Positions 1 through 6,378 of a stretch of DNA of 12,494 nucleotides are shown here, one piece after another. A model generated the notes under the pieces. The model was given only the letters and a program-made list of their open reading frames with translations. It did no database searches and was not told the origin of the DNA. The stretch is from Methanobacteriota archaeon. GTDB lineage: Archaea > Thermoplasmatota > Thermoplasmata > RBG-16-68-12. The stretch covers positions 1-12,494 of the forward strand of contig VBMM01000062.1 of NCBI GenBank assembly GCA_005878415.1, given 5' to 3'. The translations under genes were made by a program, and so were the position numbers. Every line of letters begins with the position of its first letter. Within the stretch, counting starts at the first letter, position 1.

Positions 1-69
1 CCGTGGTGTAGCGGTCAAGCATTCGGGTCTTTGGAACCCGCGACGGCAGTTCGAATCTGCCCGGGGCTA
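1..69 (+). tRNA. tRNA-Gln (anticodon UUG), 5' end cut by window edge
   Basis: Folds as a tRNA lacking its first four acceptor bases. Bases 1-3 (CCG) pair with 62-64. The anticodon stem is 24-28 with 36-40, and the seven-base loop 29-35 places TTG at 31-33, which reads CAA (Gln). The T stem GGCAG/CTGCC encloses TTCGAAT (50-56). The 3' acceptor strand CGGGGCT ends at 68 and A69 is the discriminator, so the missing 5' bases should be AGCC. The D stem needs two G-U pairs. CCA is not encoded (69-73 read ATCCG). There is no intron in the anticodon loop. The pcc1 ATG lies only four bases after the discriminator. Confidence 0.93.
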
Positions 70-73
70 TCCG

Positions 74-331
74 ATGAAGGCGCGGGCGCGCATCACCCTG
101 ACGTTCGACGACCCCAGGGCCGCGGAGGCGGTCGCTACGTCCGTCTCCCTCGACGACGACGGGTACATCCGCACGACGCGACGCGGCCGGACGATCGCGG
201 CGGACGCGAGCGCGGAGAGCGCGAGGAGCCTGCTGCACACCCTCGACGACTACCTCGCTTGCATCAGCGTCGCGGAGAGGACGGTGCGGGCGGCACGCCC
301 TCGCGCACGCGGGCGGCGACGCCGCGCTTGA
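74..331 (+). CDS. pcc1: KEOPS complex subunit Pcc1
   Basis: An 85-residue protein of the Pcc1/CTAG family. Pcc1 is the small dimerising subunit of the KEOPS complex (with Kae1, Bud32 and Cgi121), which makes the t6A base next to the anticodon of ANN-decoding tRNAs. The sequence shows the family pattern: a first strand (ARITLTF, about 4-10), a loop with a central basic strand, then a helix ending in SLLHTLDDYLACISVAE (about 52-68), close to the usual 'LxTLDDYLxxLxVAE' ending. The last 15 or so residues are an Arg/Ala-rich tail beyond the normal fold. The ATG starts four bases after tRNA-Gln, so there is no room for its own promoter or Shine-Dalgarno site. Its 3' end overlaps the opposite-strand tgtA by 68 bases. 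Confidence 0.82.
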   Translation: MKARARITLTFDDPRAAEAVATSVSLDDDGYIRTTRRGRTIAADASAESARSLLHTLDDYLACISVAERTVRAARPRARGRRRRA

Positions 332-2127
332 AGGCGAGCATCTCCTGGCGATTCATCGTCGTCTGGCCGACCGCGCACAGATCGTCGTCGCGGGTGACGA
401 CGAGCGCCTCGTCCCCCGGCCGCAGCTCCGGGTCCGCGTCGCGGACGAACTTCGCGAAGACGTTCCTGCCCTCCCGGACGAACGGGACCGCGTCCGGATC
501 GACGACAATCCGGAGGGCGGGGGGGTCGAAGGCCTTTCGCAGCCGCAGCGCCCCGGCCGCCTTGAGTGTGAACAGGCCGTCCTCTGCGCGGAGCGAGAGG
601 ACGTGGTCGCCATCGACGAGGACGTTGCGGACCTTCCCTGTGTTCTTCGAGACGACGTAGGAGACGGTCCCGGCGAGCAACGCGTCGGCGGCGCCCCGCC
701 CGAATTGGAAATCGGCGGTGGCGCGGACCCGAAACGCATTCCAGTCGACCGCACGCGCCCCCGGGGCCCGCGCGACGATCGCCTCGAGGGTCTCGTCCCC
801 CTCCCAGAGCATCCCGAACGGATAGCCGGCCCCCGCGGCCCATTCGCGGAAGAACACCTCCGCGGCCTCGAGGGCCTCGACCTCGAGCGACTCCGGCACG
901 ACGCACTGGGACATCGGCCACACGTGGTCCAGCTCGAGGGGCACGGGACCCCAGACCGACTTCACGACGACGTGCACGTCCGCGTGCTCGAGGACCCGCG
1001 CGACGAGCCGGGCGTTTCGCTCCGCGAACGGGCGAGGCCCCTCCGGGAGGACGAGGAGCCCCTTCGCCGACGGGCCGGCGTACCGCTCCGCGAGCCGCCG
1101 GCGGAACCGGTGCAAGATCGGCCGATGCGCGGTCTCGGTTCCTACGTAGTATAGAGCGCCGCGGCGCGAGGTCGGCTCGAACGCCTCCAGGAAATCGTTG
1201 TGGCGGCGGAGTTCGCGCAGCGCGTCGAGGAGCGCGGGATGGCTCCGGGCGCGTCGCTCGGCGAGCTCCCACAGATCCCCGGCGGCGATCGCGCGGCGGG
1301 CCTCCCGGATCGCGCCGAAGCACACGTGCAGGTTGTGCTCCGCGAGGAGCGCCTCGCTCTGCGCCATCTCCCCGATCCCGTGGGCGGTGCACACGGGACA
1401 CAGGCAGCCGCTCTCCCGGACCTCGGATGCGCGTCGGGTGCCGTCCGGGAAGAGCATGCGACCGTCCCGAGCGTACTTCGCGTACGACGCGGAGTCGAAG
1501 AGATCGCACCCGAGGAGGATGGCGAGCGGGAAGACGAGCGGGTGGCCGGCGCCGAACAGGTGGACCGGCTTCGAGGGGTCCAAGCCCTTCTTCGACGCGA
1601 TGATGACCCGGACGAGATCGCGGAACCGATACGAGGCCTCCTTGGACCGCACCGACGAGGGCCATTCCGTCTCGGAGCGACTCGGCCTCTTTTGCCCGCC
1701 GGATCGTCTCCTCGACGTCCGCCTCCGCCCGCGCATGGTCGTGTCCGGGCTCGGAGAACACGTCGAGCATCGTGCCGAAATCCGCGCCGATCGACTTCTG
1801 GAACCCGACGATGTCCGGGTTGGTGACGTCGACGTCGCCGTACACGTGGGACTGGAAGGCGCCGGAGTCCGTCATGACGGCCCGCGGGAACTCGAGGACG
1901 GAGTGGATACCATCCCGCAGGATCGCCTCCCGTCGGGGACTCTTGCCCAGGATGTACGCGTTCGTGATCAGGATCTCCGCGCCGAACCGCGAACCGAGGT
2001 CGCTCGGCGCGATGACGGGCCGATTCGGATTGACGACGGGCAGCAGGGCGGGCGTCGTCACGGGGCCGTGGCCCGTCTCCAAGACGCCGATGCGCGCCAG
2101 GCCATCCCGCTCCCGAACCTCGAACAC
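264..2127 (-). pseudogene. tgtA: Archaeosine tRNA-guanine(15) transglycosylase, broken by an internal deletion with frameshift
   Basis: TgtA exchanges G15 of archaeal tRNA for preQ0, the first step to archaeosine. The N-terminal half reads from GTG at 2127 to about 1641: start FEVRERDGLARIG, NAYILGK, and nucleophile-region TDSGAF with D87. Synthesis then continues in another frame from about 1640 to the TGA at 264: SYRFRDLV, PVHLFGAGHP, CDLFDSASY (second catalytic Asp), a C-x-C-x2-C zinc site, and a C-terminal PUA domain ending MLAFKRGVAARVREG. Compared with the Pyrococcus enzyme as I remember it, about 31 residues between 'QGG' and 'SYRF' are missing, including the IGGVVP loop of the base pocket. 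GTG 2127 is preferred because it lies about 25-30 bases after an A/T box and gives the normal N terminus. If the deletion is real the gene is dead or makes two fragments; a MAG assembly error is equally possible. Confidence 0.85.
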
Positions 2128-2148
2128 GCGCGGCCATCGGGCGTCGCG

Positions 2149-2160
2149 AATAAGCCTTTT
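2149..2160. promoter_or_regulatory. Shared A/T box between tgtA and the exonuclease gene
   Basis: AATAAGCCTTTT in a GC-rich 91-base intergenic gap. On the minus strand it reads AAAAGGCTTATT and sits 24-32 bases before GTG 2127 of tgtA, the spacing expected for a TATA/BRE element of a leaderless transcript. On the plus strand it lies about 60 bases before the exonuclease ATG, leaving a leader of roughly 40 bases. The same AAAGGCTTA core recurs before mazG and the KaiC-like gene. The assignment rests on position and composition only. Confidence 0.5.
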
Positions 2161-2218
2161 CCGCGGTTCGCCTACCTCGGCGCAACGGCTATCTCCTGGA
2201 GGCGGGTCGCCGATCCGG

Positions 2219-3094
2219 ATGCTGCGCGAGACCTTCGTCCACATCCCCGGCGTGGGATATCGGACGGAGGAGCGGCTCTGGCGTTCCGGGATTCGAAGCT
2301 GGGATGATTTTGCATCCGCGCCGCGGCCACCGCGCGTCGCCCAGCGCCAGGCGGCGCGCATCGGGGAAGAACTTGCTCGGTCCGCGGACGCGCTTCGGCG
2401 CGGCCGGCACCGCTACTTCGCCCGGACCCTCCCGCCGAGAGAGCATTGGCGCGCATGGTCGGAGTTCCGCGACGCGGTCGCATTCCTCGACATTGAGACG
2501 ACCGGTCTCTCCCTCGGGCGAGACGCCGTGACCGTCGTCGGCGTCTACGACGGCCACCGTCGGCGGACCTTCGTGCAAGCGGACAACCTGGAGGACCTGC
2601 CCGAGACCTTAGAGCGGGCGAAGTTGCTCGTGACGTTCAACGGACGCGGGTTCGACGCGCCTTTCTTGCGAAAAGCATTTCCACGGCTGCCTCTCGACCA
2701 GATTCACTTGGACCTATTGCACCCGCTCCGCCGACTCGGATTCTTCGGGGGCCTCAAGGCGATCGAGCGCGAGATGGGCATCCTCCGCAGCGAAGAGACT
2801 TCCGGGTTGGGCGGCTTCGATGCCGTTCGCCTCTGGAGGGCGTACGAGGAGGGGGACGACGATGCGCTCGCGCTGCTCATTCGCTACAACATGGAGGACG
2901 TCGTGAATCTCGAGCCGCTTGCGTCGTTCACGTACGATGCGTTGCGGACGCTTTGCCTGGATCGCGGCTTCGTGACGGCGGATCGACTACTCGCGTCTCC
3001 CAGATCACGCCAGAGCGGGTCCTCTCGAGTCCGCGCCTCCCCAGGGCGCGGCCGCGTGGTCGTCGTTCCGGGGGACGCAGGCAACTCTGCTTGA
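2219..3094 (+). CDS. Helix-hairpin-helix plus DEDD-type 3'-5' exonuclease (YprB-like, RNase H fold)
   Basis: A 291-residue protein. Residues 5-30 (IPGVGYRTEERLWRSGI) look like a helix-hairpin-helix DNA-binding motif. Residues 86-240 form a DnaQ/RNase-H-like exonuclease: motif I FLDIETTGL (D91, E93), motif II LVTFNGRGFDAPFL (N141, D146), a conserved IHLDLLHPLRR segment (162-172), and motif III RYNMEDVVNLEPL (D227). This pattern matches the YprB/'ribonuclease H-like domain' family, predicted metal-dependent 3'-5' exonucleases of unknown substrate. The C-terminal 45 residues are low-complexity and Arg/Ser-rich. The ATG at 2219 is chosen because family similarity begins at about residue 8. A GGAGG (2199-2203) lies about 15 bases upstream, longer than usual spacing. 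The gene is divergent from tgtA and convergent with the mazG-like gene, 14 bases away. Confidence 0.8.
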   Translation: MLRETFVHIPGVGYRTEERLWRSGIRSWDDFASAPRPPRVAQRQAARIGEELARSADALRRGRHRYFARTLPPREHWRAWSEFRDAVAFLDIETTGLSLGRDAVTVVGVYDGHRRRTFVQADNLEDLPETLERAKLLVTFNGRGFDAPFLRKAFPRLPLDQIHLDLLHPLRRLGFFGGLKAIEREMGILRSEETSGLGGFDAVRLWRAYEEGDDDALALLIRYNMEDVVNLEPLASFTYDALRTLCLDRGFVTADRLLASPRSRQSGSSRVRASPGRGRVVVVPGDAGNSA

Positions 3095-3108
3095 CGAGGC
3101 GGGTCGAA

Positions 3109-3447
3109 TCACGGCGCACGCCCGCGGAACCGCCTTGCGGGATACTTCCGTTCGTCCTTCCGCAGTTTGTCGAGGACCGCCTCGGAGAGATCGAGATCGA
3201 GCACGTTCGCGAGGCTGAGGCCGTAGATGATGACGTCCGCGAGTTCCTCGCCGACCGACGCGCGGTCCTCCGCTGACAGCCGGGCCGAAGTCTCTCGCCA
3301 GAGGAAAGGTTCGACCAGTTCGGACGCCTCGACGGACAGGGCGATGGCGAGGTCCTTCGGCGTGTGGAAAGACTCCCAGTCCCGCGCGTGGACGAAGGCC
3401 CGAACCCGCTCCCGCAGCTCCGCGATCGTCGTGTCGACGTCGACCAT
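3109..3447 (-). CDS. MazG-like nucleotide pyrophosphohydrolase
   Basis: A 112-residue all-alpha protein of the MazG/dCTPase (RS21-C6-like) family, which cleaves (d)NTPs to the monophosphate and pyrophosphate and is usually a house-cleaning enzyme for non-canonical nucleotides. The metal-binding signature is visible: E40 and E43 in LSVEASELVEPFLW, then E67, E68 and D71 in VGEELADVIIY. The usual basic C-terminal 'KxxxxxxKYP' (residues 95-103, DKLRKDERKYP) is also present. The length is normal for a single-domain MazG-like protein. ATG 3447 is supported by an A/T box 25-33 bases upstream, which would make the transcript leaderless. The gene is convergent with the exonuclease, so both may belong to nucleotide or DNA maintenance, but that is only inference. 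Confidence 0.85.
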   Translation of the reverse strand: MVDVDTTIAELRERVRAFVHARDWESFHTPKDLAIALSVEASELVEPFLWRETSARLSAEDRASVGEELADVIIYGLSLANVLDLDLSEAVLDKLRKDERKYPARRFRGRAP

Positions 3448-3471
3448 GGGGCCGCATCGCCCCGAGCGTAC

Positions 3472-3480
3472 AAAGGCTTA
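3472..3480 (-). promoter_or_regulatory. Putative TATA/BRE box of the mazG-like gene
   Basis: Reads TAAGCCTTT on the minus strand, 25-33 bases before ATG 3447. It is the inverse of the AAAGGCTTA core seen before tgtA. Its first three bases are the TAA stop codon of the upstream winged-helix gene, so the mazG promoter is nested in that gene's 3' end. Confidence 0.45.
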
Positions 3481-3846
3481 CCCGCGCACGCCGGGTCCGC
3501 GGAGGTTCACGACCTCTTCCAGGACCTCGTTCTCGGGAAGCCCGACGAGGCCGGGCGAACCGAGTTCGACGCGGGCCGAGAGGCATCCGTCTTCGAGCGA
3601 GATGCGGACGGATTTCAGTCGGGACCGGAACAGCTGGAGACCTCTGCCGTTCCTCGAAGGCAGCTCGCGCTCGCAGAACATGAGGCCGAGACGCTCCAGG
3701 TCTTTGATTCGACGATAGCACGCGGCGATCGGGATCCCGAACCGGCGGCTCAATTCGATTGCGGAAACCGGGCCCGAGGACGTCCCCAGGAGGATCCGCG
3801 CGGAGTACTCGTCCATGATCGTCTGGCTCACCTGAAGCGGTTGCAT
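3478..3846 (-). CDS. Winged helix-turn-helix transcriptional regulator
   Basis: A 122-residue protein. Residues 14-58 (SARILLGTSSGPVSAIELSRRFGIP... CYRRIKDLERLGLM) form an ArsR/MarR-like winged helix, with the recognition helix near IAACYRRIKDLERLG. Residues 65-100 alternate in a beta-hairpin manner (GLQLFRSRLKSVRISLEDG, LSARVELG) and may be the wing plus a small sensor or dimer domain. I cannot name a family beyond 'wHTH'. A purine-rich GAAGGGGGA (3862-3854) lies seven bases before the ATG, a good Shine-Dalgarno site. The gene starts three bases after the stop of the receiver protein at 3850, so the two are almost certainly co-transcribed. A receiver and DNA-binding protein on separate chains is a plausible two-component output pair. 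Confidence 0.75.
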   Translation of the reverse strand: MQPLQVSQTIMDEYSARILLGTSSGPVSAIELSRRFGIPIAACYRRIKDLERLGLMFCERELPSRNGRGLQLFRSRLKSVRISLEDGCLSARVELGSPGLVGLPENEVLEEVVNLRGPGVRG

Positions 3847-3849
3847 CGC

Positions 3850-4254
3850 TCAGTCCCCCTTCAACGACAGGATGCGATCGACCAGGCTCGTGACCTCATC
3901 GGCCTCGAAGGGCTTGTTGAGATATCCGACGGCGCCGCGGCGCACGCTCTCGATCTCGGTGAACGAGTCTCCGAAGGCCGTCATCAGGACCGCCCGCAGC
4001 CCGGGCCGCGCCCGCCGTGCGGCCTCGATCAACTCGACCCCGTTCGGGCCGGGCATCCGGTAGTCCGTCAGCAGGAGGTCGACGCGCTCGCGGACGAGGC
4101 TCTCCAGCGCTTCCGGGGCGCTCGCCGCCGTGACCACGCGGTATCCGACGACCGTGAAGAGTTCGGCCAGGTTCTCGCGCACGCCCTCGTCGTCGTCCAC
4201 GATGAGGATGGACCTGGGGATCGTCTTTGGCTCGGGCGGCAGCGTAATCATCAT
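3850..4254 (-). CDS. Stand-alone response regulator receiver domain protein (CheY-like)
   Basis: A 134-residue single REC domain. The acidic triad DDD (20-22) follows strand 1 (SILIVD). D64 in LLLTDYRMPGPNG is the phospho-acceptor, VLMTAFGD carries the switch Thr, and GYLNKPFEADE carries the conserved Lys. There is no output domain, so it should act by protein contact, perhaps with the co-transcribed winged-helix protein. The reading frame is open up to ATG 4317, but a TATA box (4284-4294) lies inside that extension. I therefore start at ATG 4254 (4251 is also possible), which removes 21 residues with no REC similarity. No histidine kinase is present in the window to phosphorylate it. Confidence 0.88.
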   Translation of the reverse strand: MMITLPPEPKTIPRSILIVDDDEGVRENLAELFTVVGYRVVTAASAPEALESLVRERVDLLLTDYRMPGPNGVELIEAARRARPGLRAVLMTAFGDSFTEIESVRRGAVGYLNKPFEADEVTSLVDRILSLKGD

Positions 4255-4283
4255 CCGTCTCGCTCGAAACGATGGAGGCCCGT

Positions 4284-4294
4284 GGTTATATATC
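4284..4294 (-). promoter_or_regulatory. TATA box of the receiver/wHTH operon
   Basis: GATATATAACC on the minus strand, the clearest TATA-like element in the window. It lies 32-38 bases upstream of ATG 4254, predicting a transcript start near 4262 and a leader of under ten bases. It falls within the 102-base gap between the two response-regulator genes, which otherwise shows nothing distinct. Confidence 0.65.
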
Positions 4295-4356
4295 GGCCAG
4301 TTGAGACGGCTTGACAAGCGCCGCGGCCCCTCGCGCGGGTCGACCGGCGCGGTCGT

Positions 4357-5421
4357 TCACGGTTCCGATACCACGACCGCGGGCGAGCGGCGCTCGGAGA
4401 AAGCCTGGACGACCCGCCACGCGCGTTGGCCGGCGTCCGTGACCGCGTAGCGGCCGGCGTCGACCTTCGTGAGCAGTCCGTCCGTCTGGAGCTTCGACAG
4501 GTGGAAGGAAAGCTTCGAGGACGAGTCGACGAAGCTCTTCTTCAGGATCGCGGAGTATGCGACGGGACCCGACGCGAACACGTACCCGACGACCGCACGC
4601 CGGATCGGGTTGGCGAGCGACTCGAGCATGCCCTGCAGCGGGCCCGAGGGCACGTCGGCCGTGAGGTCCGCCGCGACCTCGGCGGCGAGTGCCGGATCGA
4701 CCCGGCCCAGCACGAGCGTCCCCCCTTTCGCGGCGCATTTCCCGCCCACGTGGCGGATCCACGCCAGGACGTCCGCCCGGCCGTGGGTCGTCTCGAGCAT
4801 CGCCAGGTCGGCGGCGTACACGACCGGCCGTTCCGCCTCCTTGAGGTGTTCCTCGATCGCGACGTTGAGGGCGTACAGCTGCCGCGGCGCGAAGACGGTC
4901 GGCGGCCGGCTCTCCGCGTCGATCCGAAGCACGCGAGCCGCGCCCGAGGGCGGCGTGGCGGCCGGGCCGAGGACGGCCAACAAGGCGCCGCGTGCCGCGG
5001 CCTCGGACAGGATCGGGCCGGCGGCCGGCCCCGGAAAGGAACCGCTCAGGGTCCGTCGGGCCGAGCGCTCTTCTTCGACCGCTCTCAGCGTTCGTCGGAG
5101 CGTCTCGACCTCGTACGGCTTCTCGACGAAGTCGACCGCGCCGGCCTTCATCGCCTCGACGGCGGCATCGATCGTGCCCTCACCGGTGATCATGACCGCG
5201 GCCGCGCCCGGCTGGGATGCGCGAAGGCGGTGCAAGACCTCGAGGCCCGACGCCTTCGGCATGCGGAGGTCCAGGAGCGCGACATCGAACGTCTCGCGAT
5301 CGATGAGCCGCAGCGCCTCGGCGCCGTCCGACGCCGCGACGACCTGATGGCCGTCCTCCTCGAGGAGCTCGCGCAGCCCGGACCGGAGCGTGGCGTCGTC
5401 GTCCGCCACGAGGATCTTCAC
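4357..5421 (-). CDS. Response regulator: receiver + DUF835-like + winged-helix domains
   Basis: A 354-residue protein with three parts. Residues 1-115 are a REC domain: DDD at 7-9, phospho-acceptor D51 in VALLDLRMP, T79 in VMITGEG, K101 in FVEKPYE. Residues about 160-250 resemble DUF835 (PVVYAADLAMLETTHGRAD, then WIRHVGGKCAAKGGTLVLGRVDP), a domain common in archaeal signalling proteins with unknown ligand. Residues 265-345 form an ArsR-like winged helix (NPIRRAVVGYVFASGPVAYSAILKK..., SFHLSKLQTDGLLTKV, then the AGRYAVTDAG wing). REC fused to a DNA-binding domain suggests a direct transcription regulator, less usual in archaea than in bacteria. It starts with GTG at 5421, chosen because GGAGGG (5434-5429) precedes it by eight bases and the REC fold begins at residue 2. 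Confidence 0.85.
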   Translation of the reverse strand: MKILVADDDATLRSGLRELLEEDGHQVVAASDGAEALRLIDRETFDVALLDLRMPKASGLEVLHRLRASQPGAAAVMITGEGTIDAAVEAMKAGAVDFVEKPYEVETLRRTLRAVEEERSARRTLSGSFPGPAAGPILSEAAARGALLAVLGPAATPPSGAARVLRIDAESRPPTVFAPRQLYALNVAIEEHLKEAERPVVYAADLAMLETTHGRADVLAWIRHVGGKCAAKGGTLVLGRVDPALAAEVAADLTADVPSGPLQGMLESLANPIRRAVVGYVFASGPVAYSAILKKSFVDSSSKLSFHLSKLQTDGLLTKVDAGRYAVTDAGQRAWRVVQAFSERRSPAVVVSEP

Positions 5422-5428
5422 CCGGCGT

Positions 5429-5470
5429 CCCTCCGGAGGATCGAGGCCATCCTCCCGGCCGGTATAAAGG
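5429..5470 (-). promoter_or_regulatory. TATA box and Shine-Dalgarno site of the REC-DUF835-wHTH gene
   Basis: On the minus strand CCTTTATACC (5470-5461) is a TATA-like box; about 26 bases on, a transcript start near 5440 is expected. The short leader then carries GGAGGG (5434-5429), eight bases before GTG 5421. The Shine-Dalgarno site is half of the palindrome CCTCCGGAGG (5430-5439), so a small hairpin could mask it if transcription starts far enough upstream. Confidence 0.5.
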
Positions 5471-5545
5471 CCTGCCGGGGCGATTCGCGCGGACGCGACG
5501 GCAGCCGCGGCGACGTCTCCGATCGGCGGGAGACGGAGATGGCCT

Positions 5546-6265
5546 TCACGAAGGTCCCGTGACCGCGCGGGTGACCTCGAATCCGCCGTCCTCGAAGGAG
5601 AGAGCGAACGCCCCCGGATCGTGCTTCGTCGACCGCATCTTCGTCACGCGCAACCGCCGCTGCACGTACAGGTCCGACGTCGGGTGCATCTCGAGCTGCA
5701 CGATGCCGTCCGCGAGGTACGCCTCCGCGGGCGCATGGGACGTCGGGCCGAGGTCCACCGGCTTCTCGGAGACCAGGAACGTCAAGGGACCGAGGTCGCG
5801 CAGCCACTCGAAGAGGAAATACAGGTCGGCCCGGGGATCCTGCATCTTCGCCATCGTCTCGAGGACGTCGAGGGAGTCGACGACGAGGATCGAGATCCGG
5901 GACGCCTTCATCACGTTGTTGCAGTACATCTTGAAGAGCTCGAGCCACGTGCCGCGGCCCTGGAGGTAGTTCAGGTTCTTGCGGATGTTCCCCATGTCGA
6001 GGAGCGTCAGGTGCTCCCACGCCTTGGGGTCGGCCATCCCGAGGGACGCCATGTGCTCGAGGGTGATGTCCTTCGACTGCTCGAGCGTGAAGTACGCGGA
6101 CTTCCGGCCCTCTTGCAGCGCGTTCTGGTAGAGGATCGAGAACGCCAGCGAGGACTTCATCGTGCCCGGAGCGCCGCTCACGAGGACGATGTATCCCTCC
6201 GGGATCCCGCTCGCGAGGATGTCGTCGAAGCCCCGCACGTACGTCTTGATGCGTTTCCGGTCCGT
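5546..6265 (-). CDS. KaiC/RadA-like RecA-superfamily ATPase
   Basis: About 239 residues of the single-domain KaiC/RAD55-like ATPases (COG0467 type), widespread in archaea and often linked to signal transduction. The family-typical start RKRIKTYVRGFDDILASGIPEGY (3-25) is followed by Walker A GAPGTMKS (31-38), an acidic FTLEQS position (E62), Walker B ILVVDS (126-131, D130), and a core that ends in an RRLRVTKMRSTKHDP segment as in KaiC-like proteins. The start is uncertain. The open frame reaches ATG 6391, but that runs into the divergent gene and its promoter. GTG codons occur at 6343, 6337 and 6238. An AAAGGCTTA box at 6312-6304 and GGAGGG at 6276-6271 point to ACG at 6265, which gives the normal N terminus. 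It lies among receiver genes, suggesting a signalling role. Confidence 0.82.
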   Translation of the reverse strand, partial: TDRKRIKTYVRGFDDILASGIPEGYIVLVSGAPGTMKSSLAFSILYQNALQEGRKSAYFTLEQSKDITLEHMASLGMADPKAWEHLTLLDMGNIRKNLNYLQGRGTWLELFKMYCNNVMKASRISILVVDSLDVLETMAKMQDPRADLYFLFEWLRDLGPLTFLVSEKPVDLGPTSHAPAEAYLADGIVQLEMHPTSDLYVQRRLRVTKMRSTKHDPGAFALSFEDGGFEVTRAVTGPS

Positions 6266-6303
6266 CGGATCCCTCCGCGGCCCGACGAATGCGCGGACCG
6301 ACC

Positions 6304-6312
6304 TAAGCCTTT
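6304..6312 (-). promoter_or_regulatory. Putative promoter box of the KaiC-like gene
   Basis: AAAGGCTTA on the minus strand, the same core as before tgtA (2159-2151). It predicts a transcript start near 6280, just before the Shine-Dalgarno-like GGAGGG at 6276-6271. Any start codon upstream of 6304 would be excluded from such a transcript. Confidence 0.4.
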
Positions 6313-6342
6313 CTCCCCGAAAATCAGCCGCAATCACGCGCA

Positions 6343-6355
6343 CAATATTCAAATA
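6343..6355 (+). promoter_or_regulatory. TATA-like box of the DUF1616-pth2-DUF99 operon
   Basis: AATATTCAAATAG in a GC-rich setting, 25-33 bases before the TTG start at 6379. That spacing predicts a leaderless transcript beginning at or very near the TTG. The box is nearly symmetric in A/T content, so it might also act toward the KaiC-like gene. Confidence 0.5.
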
Positions 6356-6378
6356 GACTCGGGCCGCTCGGCTCGGCA

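Noticed and set aside
250..2361. A single 703-residue minus-strand protein across the tgtA locus
   Set aside because: Only about 2127-1641 of that frame matches TgtA; the rest is Arg/Gly/Pro-rich shadow coding, and the true C-terminal half lies in another frame.
4255..4317. N-terminal extension of the stand-alone receiver from ATG 4317
   Set aside because: The extension contains the TATATAA box, so it is upstream of the likely transcript start.
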